Source: Luteolibacter sp. SL250
GTDB taxonomy: Bacteria > Verrucomicrobiota > Verrucomicrobiia > Verrucomicrobiales > Akkermansiaceae
Assembly (NCBI RefSeq): GCF_026625605.1
Contig: NZ_CP113054.1
Span: 2,418,001-2,482,000, forward strand
DNA length: 64,000 nucleotides
Direction of reading: 5' to 3'
Below, piece after piece: positions 17,201-23,432 of this stretch (the stretch's first letter is position 1; each line of letters opens with the position of its first letter). Under the pieces are notes generated by a model, which was given only the letters and a program-made list of their open reading frames with translations, did no database searches and was not told where the DNA came from. Position numbers and translations under genes: made by a program.

Positions 17201-17433
17201 GCGCGGAGTTCATCCGGTCCCATGCGCTCGACGACCGGCTTCGGCGGTGCCTCCAGCGCATGATAACGTGACAGGTGCTTCTGCCACTTCGCGGTCATTT
17301 CACGGAGCTTGTCCTCAGGCTCCCTCTGCAGGGCTTCCTCGATCTCCCGGATGCGGGCAACGGTCGGACGGATGCGGCGGAGTTCGCGCTGGTTTTTGCT
17401 GCCGACGATTTTCTGTAGGATCCACTTAATCAT
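14245..17433 (-). CDS. secA: Preprotein translocase ATPase SecA
   Basis: SecA drives protein export through SecYEG. The start at 17433 (MIKWILQKIVGSKN) matches the family; 15 in-frame residues upstream are rejected. Visible features are the Walker A motif MQTGEGKT, the DEVDS box, LRDNGMASS, the IVDENTGR preprotein-binding region, the GRGTDIKLG motif and RQLRGRCSRQGDPG in NBD2. A long scaffold/wing region and a C-terminal SEC-C zinc motif (CPCGSGKKYKQCC) follow. At 1062 residues it is longer than the roughly 900 of E. coli. The extra length includes helical insertions around FKIKLGQPRNRQLMRYMEDPD and a charged segment near LSLDDEQKAAAKDAAQQ. No Shine-Dalgarno is visible. Confidence 0.98.
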   Translation of the reverse strand: MIKWILQKIVGSKNQRELRRIRPTVARIREIEEALQREPEDKLREMTAKWQKHLSRYHALEAPPKPVVERMGPDELRATAEALDERLAPLRDEFSSLPSKVEGTASSIEAAKTAFHEIEGDFIRSRARYLEQILPEAYAVVKNGARRMCGSTIEVNGHPLGWEMVHFDVQLIGGTALHRGMIAEMQTGEGKTLVATLPVYLNALTGLGVHVVTVNDYLAQRDSQWMGSLFRFLGLTVGCIQNQMPPWERRAEYACDITYGTNAEFGFDYLRDNGMASSKDEQVQRGHYLAIIDEVDSILIDEARTPLIISGPTSQSTHQFDKYKDSVEALVRRQTQLCTELAAEAKKLLDEGDKDGAGRALFKIKLGQPRNRQLMRYMEDPDMRRLLEKTELSLYQDAQKRELFIIKEELYFTIDEKAHDADLMEMGREFLSPGDAEAFTLPDLGTLYADIDTDLSLDDEQKAAAKDAAQQRMDSQAEKIHNISQLLKAYCIFEKDVQYVVKDDKVIIVDENTGREMPGRRWSDGLHQAVEAKEGVSIEKETQTFATITIQNYFRLYEKLAGMTGTAETEAAEFHDIYRLDVLPIPTNAPNIRVDDNDQVFKTRREKFNAVIQKIEAAHTKGQPVLVGTASVEASETLSRMLKRAKIPHTVLNAKYHAQEAEIVSQAGQKGAVTVSTNMAGRGTDIKLGAGVHELGGLYVVGTERHESRRTDRQLRGRCSRQGDPGRSQFFISFEDDLMRNFAAADRMTNMMERFGMKEGEALEHSWLNRSVETAQKRVEQRNYTGRKRVLDFDDVMNKQREVVYGYRNEVLTTETPRDLVNEIIDECISSKVGEYLNGRDENSEDYNELLHWVNSTLPIRITAEELKFENSNEEEISAFLIGKVKETYETRVADLPLEVLDQEERRMVLAAIDKQWQAHLYNMDALREGVGLRAQGQKDPLIEYKNEAYNLFVTLMDSIKQDALQNLFRSAANLEAFLRQLHSAPQELHAAEEDYISHDNIAESGSSGFIDPAAMPSPEGTKLNLSLPKRKPSFSIESTGRNADCPCGSGKKYKQCCGKEA

Positions 17434-17562
17434 GTGAGAGCGAGGTTTGGCGGGAATATTCCGCCGGGGGCGAGGCAATATACCGGGAAATCCGGCGAAG
17501 CAAGAGCGGTGGTGGTGCGAAAAATGTAATGCCGGAGGGGCACGGAGGAAGCCGGCCTTCCG

Positions 17563-18351
17563 TCAGATGGTCATGGCGTGGAAGCCACCGTCGACGATCA
17601 TTTCGATGCCGGTGATGAACGAACCAGCCTTCGGGGAGGCGAGGAGCAGCGTCGCGCCGATGAGTTCCTCCGCATTGCCGAAACGGGAGGAGGGCGTCTG
17701 GCGGAGGATGTCCAGCACGCGGGACTCATCCAGCACCTTGCGGTTCTGTTCCGCGGGGAAGAATCCGGGCACCAGGGTGTTCACTCGGATGTCCCGGTCC
17801 GCCCATTCGCGGGCCAGGTTGCGGGTCAGGTTGTGCACGGCCGCTTTCGAGGCGGAGTAGGTGAAGACACGGGAAAGGGGGTTGAGTCCGGAGATGGAAC
17901 CCAGGTTGATGATGGAGCCGGGGCGGGCTTCATCGAGGAAATATTGGCCGAAGACCTGGCAGGCGCGGAAGATGGCCGTCAGGTTCGTGTCCATGATCCG
18001 CTGATACTCATCTTCCGCGATCTCGAGGAACGGAGTCGGGGAATTCGTGCCCGCGCCGTTGATGAGGATATCCACCTTTCCGGAGCGCGCGATCACGGCA
18101 TCCAGAAGATCGTGGAGCGATTGGCGGGAGGTCACATCCACCGGCACGAAGTAGCCCTTGCCACCGTGGCTCTCGATTTCCGCGAGGCGCTTCTCCGCCT
18201 TCTCCGGGATCCGGCCGCCGAGGACAACCTCCGCACCCGCACGGGCCAGGCCGACGGCCATCGTCCCGCAAAGTTCGCCGGTTCCACCGATGATGACGGC
18301 GGTTTTTCCGGACAGGTCGAAGAGGTCTTTCAAGAAGGCGGCGGTCTGCAT
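17563..18351 (-). CDS. SDR family NAD(P)-dependent oxidoreductase
   Basis: This 262-residue short-chain dehydrogenase has the cofactor-binding motif TGxxxGxG as GGTGELCG at about residues 21-28, the NGAG motif ([10 protein letters not shown]), the catalytic Ser (NLGSISG) and the YSASK catalytic pair. The C-terminus ([15 protein letters not shown]) is typical of classical SDRs. It resembles the D-mannonate/D-fructuronate oxidoreductase branch, judged by the N-terminal '[20 protein letters not shown]' and GTNSPTPF segments, but the substrate is uncertain. The start at 18351 is preferred to an ATG 12 codons upstream. It is divergent from tilS, with 61 bases between the starts. Confidence 0.9.
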   Translation of the reverse strand: MQTAAFLKDLFDLSGKTAVIIGGTGELCGTMAVGLARAGAEVVLGGRIPEKAEKRLAEIESHGGKGYFVPVDVTSRQSLHDLLDAVIARSGKVDILINGAGTNSPTPFLEIAEDEYQRIMDTNLTAIFRACQVFGQYFLDEARPGSIINLGSISGLNPLSRVFTYSASKAAVHNLTRNLAREWADRDIRVNTLVPGFFPAEQNRKVLDESRVLDILRQTPSSRFGNAEELIGATLLLASPKAGSFITGIEMIVDGGFHAMTI

Positions 18352-18397
18352 GAGCGGAAGACTTGGGAATGGGGATTGAAGATTCAAGGTAGAAGAT

Positions 18398-18402
18398 GGA
18401 GG
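18398..18402 (+). promoter_or_regulatory. Shine-Dalgarno sequence of tilS
   Basis: GGAGG lies 10 bases before the ATG at 18413 and 4 before an in-frame TTG at 18407. It is the only clear Shine-Dalgarno sequence I found before an uncoupled start in this window. Confidence 0.6.
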
Positions 18403-18412
18403 ATTCTTGCCG

Positions 18413-19327
18413 ATGAGTTGGTTCGGGGAGGCTTCGAAGCGGCGGAAGTGGTTGGTCGCCGTCTCGGGCGGCGCGGACTCGGTTGCGTTGCTCCACCTGC
18501 TGCTCCGGGAGGGATTCCGGAATCTGGTCGTCTGTCATGTCGATCACCGCCTGCGGGGAAGGGCCTCAACCGGGGATGCCGCATTCGTGAAGCGCTTGGC
18601 GGATCGACTCGGACTGCCCGGCGAGACGGCTCGCGTGGATGTCCGCCGGTTGGCGGAGGAGCGCCGCGAATCCCTGGAAACGGCGGCGCGGAATGCACGC
18701 CATGAATTCTTCCGTGAGTGCGCCGCCCGTCACCGGTGCAACAGGGTCCTCCTCGCCCACCATGCCGATGACCAGGCGGAAACCATTCTGTGGAACCTCC
18801 TCCGCGGCTCGCATGGTCCGAAGGGGATGAAGGAGATCCAGGAAGTCAAAGGCCTCGAATTCCACCGGCCTCTTCTCGGATGGCGGCGGAAGCAGCTCAG
18901 GGAATGGCTTTCAAGCAATCAATTGAAATGGCGGGAGGATGCCACGAACGATGAACCGCTCGCGGTGCGCAACCGACTGCGGAATGAGGTATTCCCTTTG
19001 CTGGATGAAATCGGCGGCAGGGATGGCGTTGGATCGTTCATCCGGTTGCTTGAGGATTTCGCGGAGATTTCCTCGGTTACGGAATTCGCATTAAAACAGG
19101 TGGATATTCTTGATCCACAAAACAGGGTTCACCTTCTCCAGTTTAAAAAACTGCCGCCGGCTTTGCAGGGGGAGGTCCTTGCCCGCTACCTGGTTCAGCA
19201 TGGGATCGCACCCAGCAGAGATCTGCTGAAGCGCTCGCTTGAAATGATTGATGGATCGGCCTCTTCCGTCAATTTACCCGGAGGAAAGCGCCTCCGCCGG
19301 AGGGCGGGGCGGCTCTTCGTGGAATAA
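18413..19327 (+). CDS. tilS: tRNA(Ile)-lysidine synthetase
   Basis: TilS converts C34 of the AUA-reading tRNA-Ile to lysidine using ATP, which is essential for correct Ile decoding. The PP-loop motif is visible as SGGADS at about residues 18-23, followed by [10 protein letters not shown] and the [20 protein letters not shown] segment. At 304 residues it is short compared with the 432 of E. coli and near the size of compact TilS proteins; the C-terminal substrate-binding domain is minimal. The ATG at 18413 has a GGAGG upstream; a TTG two codons earlier is an alternative. It converges with the DUF2459-like gene: the two stop codons are adjacent. Confidence 0.95.
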   Translation: MSWFGEASKRRKWLVAVSGGADSVALLHLLLREGFRNLVVCHVDHRLRGRASTGDAAFVKRLADRLGLPGETARVDVRRLAEERRESLETAARNARHEFFRECAARHRCNRVLLAHHADDQAETILWNLLRGSHGPKGMKEIQEVKGLEFHRPLLGWRRKQLREWLSSNQLKWREDATNDEPLAVRNRLRNEVFPLLDEIGGRDGVGSFIRLLEDFAEISSVTEFALKQVDILDPQNRVHLLQFKKLPPALQGEVLARYLVQHGIAPSRDLLKRSLEMIDGSASSVNLPGGKRLRRRAGRLFVE

Positions 19328-20092
19328 TCAATCCGCTTTCTTTTCCTCCGGTCCGAGCCAGATCTGCTCGAAATCGTTGCCGGGCTTCACGGCCTGACGG
19401 ATCACGCCATTGGCGCTCAGGCCCATCCAGGCGTTCATATTGCAACCGGTGGCCTCCAACGCCTGGACCGTCCAGATATTGCAGATCCGCGGCAGGAAAT
19501 ACGCGTGCCGGGATTCCAGCAGGACTCCGCTGCCCCAGCTCGACGGGCCGATGTTGACGGGCTTGCCGTCGGCATCCATGCGGCTGCAGTTGTTCAGGAA
19601 AGCGGCGACCTCCGGCCCCTTCGACCGTGGCACCAGCTTTTGATACACCCGCTGGTGCGGGACCACCTCCGGGATGTTCCAGTTGACCGGGATGATCTCC
19701 ATCACGGAAGGAGACGGGGTACACAGCGCGCGGAACACTTTCCACGGGCTGAGCCAGCGCTTCTCGACGTAGGCATCCCGGTTCCCCCAGCTCATGCTGA
19801 CAGCCACGGGGGTTTCCTTGAAACCCTCCGGAGGCACGAAACCGGAATCCACCAGCCAGTCGTAGGGAAACACCACTCCCGTATGGAGGGTGTCCGCGAG
19901 CAGATACACCACCACGTCCGGGTCATTCCCGTCCTTGATCCGGAAGTTTTCCCGATCAAGGACGGTACGCGTCTCCGCCGGCTTGGTGGCCACCGGCTTG
20001 CGGTGGACGGGCAACCGCAGACCACAGGAAGTGGCCAGCAATGGAACCGCCAGCAGGAGAAGCGCGCGTCCGGTGGATCTCAGCACCCGCAT
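19328..20092 (-). CDS. DUF2459-like lipoprotein
   Basis: The start at 20092 gives 254 residues with a lipoprotein signal (LLLLAVPLLATSCG, Cys at about 23). The domain resembles DUF2459 / TIGR02117: VVVYLLADTLHTGVVFPYDWL, then SMSWGNRDAYVEKRW, and a C-terminal CNIWTVQALEATGCNMNAW block. Conserved Trp, Asp and His residues in this family hint at an enzyme, but no function is established. It is last in a tight run with ppnP (17-base gap), two rhodanese-like genes and a multi-FKBP gene. The stop is adjacent to that of tilS on the other strand. The family call is from memory of its pattern. Confidence 0.75.
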   Translation of the reverse strand: MRVLRSTGRALLLLAVPLLATSCGLRLPVHRKPVATKPAETRTVLDRENFRIKDGNDPDVVVYLLADTLHTGVVFPYDWLVDSGFVPPEGFKETPVAVSMSWGNRDAYVEKRWLSPWKVFRALCTPSPSVMEIIPVNWNIPEVVPHQRVYQKLVPRSKGPEVAAFLNNCSRMDADGKPVNIGPSSWGSGVLLESRHAYFLPRICNIWTVQALEATGCNMNAWMGLSANGVIRQAVKPGNDFEQIWLGPEEKKAD

Positions 20093-20109
20093 TTGGAACA
20101 AGGCTCGGT

Positions 20110-20436
20110 TCAGGCGGGGAGGAAGGAGCAGATGTATTCGCAGATGCCATCGGCCACCGTGATGGTGAACCCGCTCTTGCCGGGCACTTCAAAGGAGGTG
20201 CCCGCGCTGATTTCCAGCGTCTCGTCGGTGCCATCCAGCACGACCTTGGACTCGCCGGCGATGATCTCCATCAGTTCCGGAGCTGCGGTGCCGAAGTGAT
20301 ATACACCCGGGTAGATGAGGCCGATGGTCTTGCGGCTGCCGTCCTGGAAGTGAACGTTGTGGGAAATGACGCGGCCATCGAAGTAGATGTTGGCCTTGGT
20401 ATCGACGGTGACGTTGGTGAATGCGGTGTCTGACAT
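20110..20436 (-). CDS. ppnP: Pyrimidine/purine nucleoside phosphorylase PpnP
   Basis: This 108-residue protein aligns along its length with the cupin-fold YaiE/PpnP (DUF1255) family: NIYFDGRVISHNV, KTIGLIYPGVYHFGTAAPELMEIIAGE, VLDGTDETLEISAGTSFEVPGKSGFTI and CEYICSF. The family cleaves many nucleosides with phosphate to give ribose 1-phosphate and free base. It is cytoplasmic, although flanked by genes for exported proteins. It lies 12 bases after the upstream rhodanese gene and 17 before the lipoprotein gene. Confidence 0.93.
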   Translation of the reverse strand: MSDTAFTNVTVDTKANIYFDGRVISHNVHFQDGSRKTIGLIYPGVYHFGTAAPELMEIIAGESKVVLDGTDETLEISAGTSFEVPGKSGFTITVADGICEYICSFLPA

Positions 20437-20448
20437 GATATTTGAGAT

Positions 20449-20940
20449 TTATTCAGTGGGGAGACCGGCGGATTTCCATTCATCCCACCCGCCGGAAAAG
20501 GTGGAGGAAGAGTAACCCGCGCTGGCGAGATACCGCGCCACGGTCCGGGCATCCGCGCAGAGGACGCCGGTGCAATAGACCACGATCGGCTTTCCGGCGG
20601 CCTTGGCCGCCTTCAGCTCCGGGTCACGCACGCGGACCGCCTCCCGGCCCACCGATTTGGGGACACTGATGGCACCCGGGATGTGGCCTTCTTTGTAGAA
20701 GACGGATGGCCGCGCGTCGTAGATCAGGACGTTGCCGGATTGTTGCAGCTCGAACAGCTTCGTGAGGGAAATGGAACTGACCGTTCCGCGCTGGCTGGCG
20801 GGCAGGCGCTTGCTTTTTTCCGGGGCTTTCGTCTCCTCCGGTTGTTGGGCGGGAGCCTGGGCCGGTGCGGGGTGAGGGGCACAGGACACGATTGCGGATG
20901 CCACCGCGAGAGGGAAAAGAATGGAGCTGAGGGAGGCCAT
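20449..20940 (-). CDS. Rhodanese-like lipoprotein (copy 2 of a tandem pair)
   Basis: The start at 20940 gives 163 residues with a lipoprotein signal (AVASAIVSCAPH), a proline/alanine-rich linker and one rhodanese domain. The domain has LIYDARPSVFYKEGHIPGAISVP, and the active-site loop is VVYCTGVLCADA, with the catalytic Cys followed by a second Cys five residues later. It ends GWDEWKSAGLPTE. The neighbouring protein (20948-21451) shares the layout and the closing GLPTE, so the two are tandem duplicates. Rhodaneses move sulfane sulfur or act as redox modules. As an exported pair with CX4C loops, a periplasmic thiol role is possible but is inference. Confidence 0.88.
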   Translation of the reverse strand: MASLSSILFPLAVASAIVSCAPHPAPAQAPAQQPEETKAPEKSKRLPASQRGTVSSISLTKLFELQQSGNVLIYDARPSVFYKEGHIPGAISVPKSVGREAVRVRDPELKAAKAAGKPIVVYCTGVLCADARTVARYLASAGYSSSTFSGGWDEWKSAGLPTE

Positions 20941-20947
20941 GGCTTTC

Positions 20948-21451
20948 TTATTCGGTGGGCAGTCCACCGGTTTTCCAGGCATCCCAGCCACCTTCCAGAA
21001 CCGCGACGGAGTGTCCGCGTTCGGAGAGCCAGGTGGCCACGGTCCTGGCGTCCGGGCAGGCGAAATCCACGCAATAGACCACGACCGGTTTGCGGGCGCT
21101 CCTGGCGGCGGTGATGCGCGCTTCATTCGCCGCCAGTTGGGCGTTGAAGCTGGGTTTCGGCCAGTTCACCGCTCCGGGGATGTGGCCAAGTTGATAGAGG
21201 AACGATGGGCGGACATCGAAAATGAGCGCCCGGTTCTCCTGCTGGAGCTTGAACAGGTCTCCCAGCATGATGCGGGTGACGCGTCCCGCGCCGGGCTTTA
21301 CGGGCGTTTCGTCCGCTTCCGCGGAAACCTTCAGGCCGGATGAAGGGGATGGGGCGGCGATCACATCCTCCGTCTCCCGCTGCGGGCCGGTGCAGGACAG
21401 CACGGCCAACAGGGGAAGAGTGGAGAAAGTCGTGGCCGCCAGCCGGGTCAT
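20948..21451 (-). CDS. Rhodanese-like lipoprotein (copy 1 of a tandem pair)
   Basis: This 167-residue protein starts inside the stop of the FKBP gene (ATGA, 21448-21451). It has a lipoprotein signal (LPLLAVLSCTG), a linker and a rhodanese domain with LIFDVRPSFLYQLGHIPGAVNWP. The active-site loop is VVYCVDFACPDA, again CX4C. The end, GGWDAWKTGGLPTE, matches the next gene, and 7 bases separate the two. The paired Cys loop is unlike the usual CX5R rhodanese loop and may mean a redox rather than a sulfurtransferase function. Confidence 0.88.
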   Translation of the reverse strand: MTRLAATTFSTLPLLAVLSCTGPQRETEDVIAAPSPSSGLKVSAEADETPVKPGAGRVTRIMLGDLFKLQQENRALIFDVRPSFLYQLGHIPGAVNWPKPSFNAQLAANEARITAARSARKPVVVYCVDFACPDARTVATWLSERGHSVAVLEGGWDAWKTGGLPTE

Positions 21452-22629
21452 TTCGCGATCTTGATCAGTTCGACGTCGAATACCAGCAGACCGCCGGGAC
21501 GTCCGCCGCCAGGGTTTTCACCGTAGGCGAGACCGGCGGGGATCCAGAAGCGGCGCTTCTCACCCTCGACCATGAGTTGGAGGCCTTCGGTCCAGCCTTT
21601 GATCACGCCGTTGAGCGGGAAGGAGGTGGTTTCACCGCGCTGGACGGAGCTGTCGAACAGTTTGCCGTCCGTGGTCCAACCGGAGTAGTGGACCTCGACG
21701 GTGTCGGTTTCCTTCGGTTTTGCGGTGCCGGTGCCTTTGGTCAGTACCTTCGAGGCAAGGCCGGAGGCGGTCTTCTCCGCATCGTCCGGAGCCTTTGCGA
21801 CATCCTCGGGAGCCTTCGGGGCTGGAGGGGCTGCCTTGAACGAGATCAGTTCCAGATCCGCGACGATGTGTCCGCCAGGAGCGCGGGGTTCGGAAATCCA
21901 GATGCGGCGCTTTTCGCCAGGTCCCATGTCCTGGAATTGGGCGGCCATGGCTGGCGGCAGTTTGTCGAGCGGGGCGGTGGGAGGAGTTGGCTCGCCGTGG
22001 GTGTCCTGAACGGTTTCGCCGTCCATGGTCGCCGCCTTGAAGTGGAAGGTCACCAGGTCGCCTTCGCCGGGTTTGCCTTCGCCGGTTGCGGGGGAGATTT
22101 TCTTGAAAGCGGTGCCGTCCTTGGCCTTTTCCGCATCGGCGGGAACCTTCGCGGCTTCTTTGATGCTGATGAGTTCGACGTCGAACACCAGCAGGCCGCC
22201 CGGACGTCCGCCGCCCGGGTTCTCACCGTAGGCGAGGTCGGCGGGGATCCAGAAGCGGCGCTTCTCTCCTTCGACCATGAGCTGGAGGCCTTCGGTCCAG
22301 CCCTTGATCACGCCGTTGAGCGGGAAGCTGGTCGGCTCGCCGCGCTGGACGGAGCTGTCGAACATTTTGCCGTCCGTGGTCCAACCGGAGTAGTGGACGG
22401 TCACGGTGTCGGTCGCCGCAGGCTTTTTCGTGCCCTTGCCTGCTTGAAGGACCTTGGAGGCCAGGCCGGACGCGGTTTTCGCGGCATCGGCTGGGGCGGC
22501 TTTGACATCGGCTGGAGTCTCGGGCATTTTGTTGTCTGCGTAGGTGGAAAGTGGTGCTGCGGCGATGGCGGTGGCCAGCACGAGCGTACGGAGCGCGGAG
22601 GAGCGCAAGGGTTTGGCGGAGAATTTCAC
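21448..22629 (-). CDS. Exported multi-domain FKBP-type peptidyl-prolyl isomerase
   Basis: No ATG precedes the obvious signal peptide (ALRTLVLATAIAAAPLSTYA), so a GTG at 22629 is the best start, giving about 393 residues. There are two nearly identical FKBP domains at about residues 72-152 and 307-387, each with VHYSGWTTDGK(M/L)FDSSVQRGE, FPLNGVIKGWTEGLQLM and RRFWIPA.LAYGENPGGGRPGG. Between them, at about 190-265, lies a degenerate FKBP-like domain (VTFHFKAATMDGE, MGPGEKRRIWIS) that lacks the AYGE loop. The stop overlaps the first rhodanese start. The repeats are alike at the DNA level too, which suggests recent duplication or gene conversion. It likely folds exported proteins. Confidence 0.9.
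   Translation of the reverse strand: MKFSAKPLRSSALRTLVLATAIAAAPLSTYADNKMPETPADVKAAPADAAKTASGLASKVLQAGKGTKKPAATDTVTVHYSGWTTDGKMFDSSVQRGEPTSFPLNGVIKGWTEGLQLMVEGEKRRFWIPADLAYGENPGGGRPGGLLVFDVELISIKEAAKVPADAEKAKDGTAFKKISPATGEGKPGEGDLVTFHFKAATMDGETVQDTHGEPTPPTAPLDKLPPAMAAQFQDMGPGEKRRIWISEPRAPGGHIVADLELISFKAAPPAPKAPEDVAKAPDDAEKTASGLASKVLTKGTGTAKPKETDTVEVHYSGWTTDGKLFDSSVQRGETTSFPLNGVIKGWTEGLQLMVEGEKRRFWIPAGLAYGENPGGGRPGGLLVFDVELIKIAK
21468..22412. repeat. Intragenic direct repeat pair encoding the two matching FKBP domains
   Basis: The segments 21468-21707 and 22173-22412 line up at a constant 705-base offset and differ at few positions by eye. Many third-codon positions are also identical, so the likeness is not explained by protein selection alone. 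Confidence 0.75.
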
Positions 22630-22676
22630 GGCGGGGAAACTCTTCGTTGCCGGGGATTCTGTCAAATACCGAGTCT

Positions 22677-23072
22677 TCAGGCGTTCCGGCGCTGCCGGAC
22701 CTCCAGAACCGTCGGTTCGTTGCAATACGGGCAGCGGAAATGGTTGTGCAGGATGATGGAACTCGCAACCTTCAGCCGGTAGCTGCCCATCAGCCGCTTC
22801 GCGTTGCGGTTTTTCGAACAGTTCTTCCTCGCCATTGACGGAACCAGGCACAGCGGGCAGCGGACACGGGACGCCGTGATCCAGTGGAAGATGAAGACGG
22901 CCACCGCGCCACCGATGGAGGAAGCCGCGAAAATAACATGCTGGGGATGGTTGTTGAAGAGCGCCCAGCCGAGGTAGCCGGCACCGGCGATCACCAGCAG
23001 GATGAACAGGATATAAAGATAAGCAGCCACACGGAATCGTGTGACTGCGGATTGGGAAGGAAGGCGGTGCAT
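22677..23072 (-). CDS. Small membrane protein with zinc-ribbon-like Cys pairs
   Basis: I do not recognise a named family. This 131-residue protein has two membrane segments at about residues 15-39 (AAYLYILFILLVIAGAGYLGWALF) and 46-66 (VIFAASSIGGAVAVFIFHWIT). A cytoplasmic-type tail follows with CPLC (about 72-75) and CPYC (about 114-117), which could form a zinc ribbon. It lies in a minus-strand run between a 101-aa unknown gene (30-base gap) and the multi-FKBP gene (47-base gap). The clean start and the paired Cys motifs support a real gene. Confidence 0.75.
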   Translation of the reverse strand: MHRLPSQSAVTRFRVAAYLYILFILLVIAGAGYLGWALFNNHPQHVIFAASSIGGAVAVFIFHWITASRVRCPLCLVPSMARKNCSKNRNAKRLMGSYRLKVASSIILHNHFRCPYCNEPTVLEVRQRRNA

Positions 23073-23102
23073 CGGGATGGGTTGGAGCAGGGAAAGGGAT
23101 GG

Positions 23103-23372
23103 TCACCAAAGGGAGCCTTGGCTGTCCTGGCCAGAAGGAGGTGGTGGTGTGTGGGAAAGGATGGTGTCGATCCGGGTCAGCAGATCGAGGGACGGGACCT
23201 CATGGCCGTCCAGCAGGTTCCGCAGCCGGTCAGCCCAGGTTTCCGGGGTGCCGCCTTCCTCCCGGGACAGGAGCAGGGCGGTTTGTGACAGGCGTCCGCT
23301 GACGGCGAACTGTTTGCGCGTCCGCTTGAGCCAGGTGTCGAAATAAGGGCGGTCTGCCTTCGCGCTGAACAC
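23103..23372 (-). CDS. Small hypothetical protein downstream of uvrB
   Basis: I do not recognise this protein. The frame is open from a TTG at 23408 (101 residues); a GTG at 23372 gives 89 residues beginning MFSAKADRPYFDTWLKRTRKQF and is my preferred guess. The sequence is mostly helical and charged. A segment LSQTALLLSREEGGTPETWADRLRNLLDGHEVPSLDLLTRIDTIL has a weak resemblance to helix-turn-helix spacing but no clear DNA-binding motif. It lies about 60 bases after the uvrB stop and 30 before a small membrane-protein gene on the same strand. Amino-acid composition looks coding. Confidence 0.6.
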   Translation of the reverse strand: MFSAKADRPYFDTWLKRTRKQFAVSGRLSQTALLLSREEGGTPETWADRLRNLLDGHEVPSLDLLTRIDTILSHTPPPPSGQDSQGSLW

Positions 23373-23432
23373 AGCCGGAACCGTGAGGAAATTGTGACAT
23401 CCGGTCAAGTGCCCCGGAAATCGAATGATGGC

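Noticed and set aside
14437-17271. A 944-codon open frame antisense to secA
   Set aside because: Its length comes from the high GC content and codon bias of secA on the other strand. The translation is low-complexity (Leu/Val/Gly/Arg/Asp), with no domain, and secA is unquestionable.
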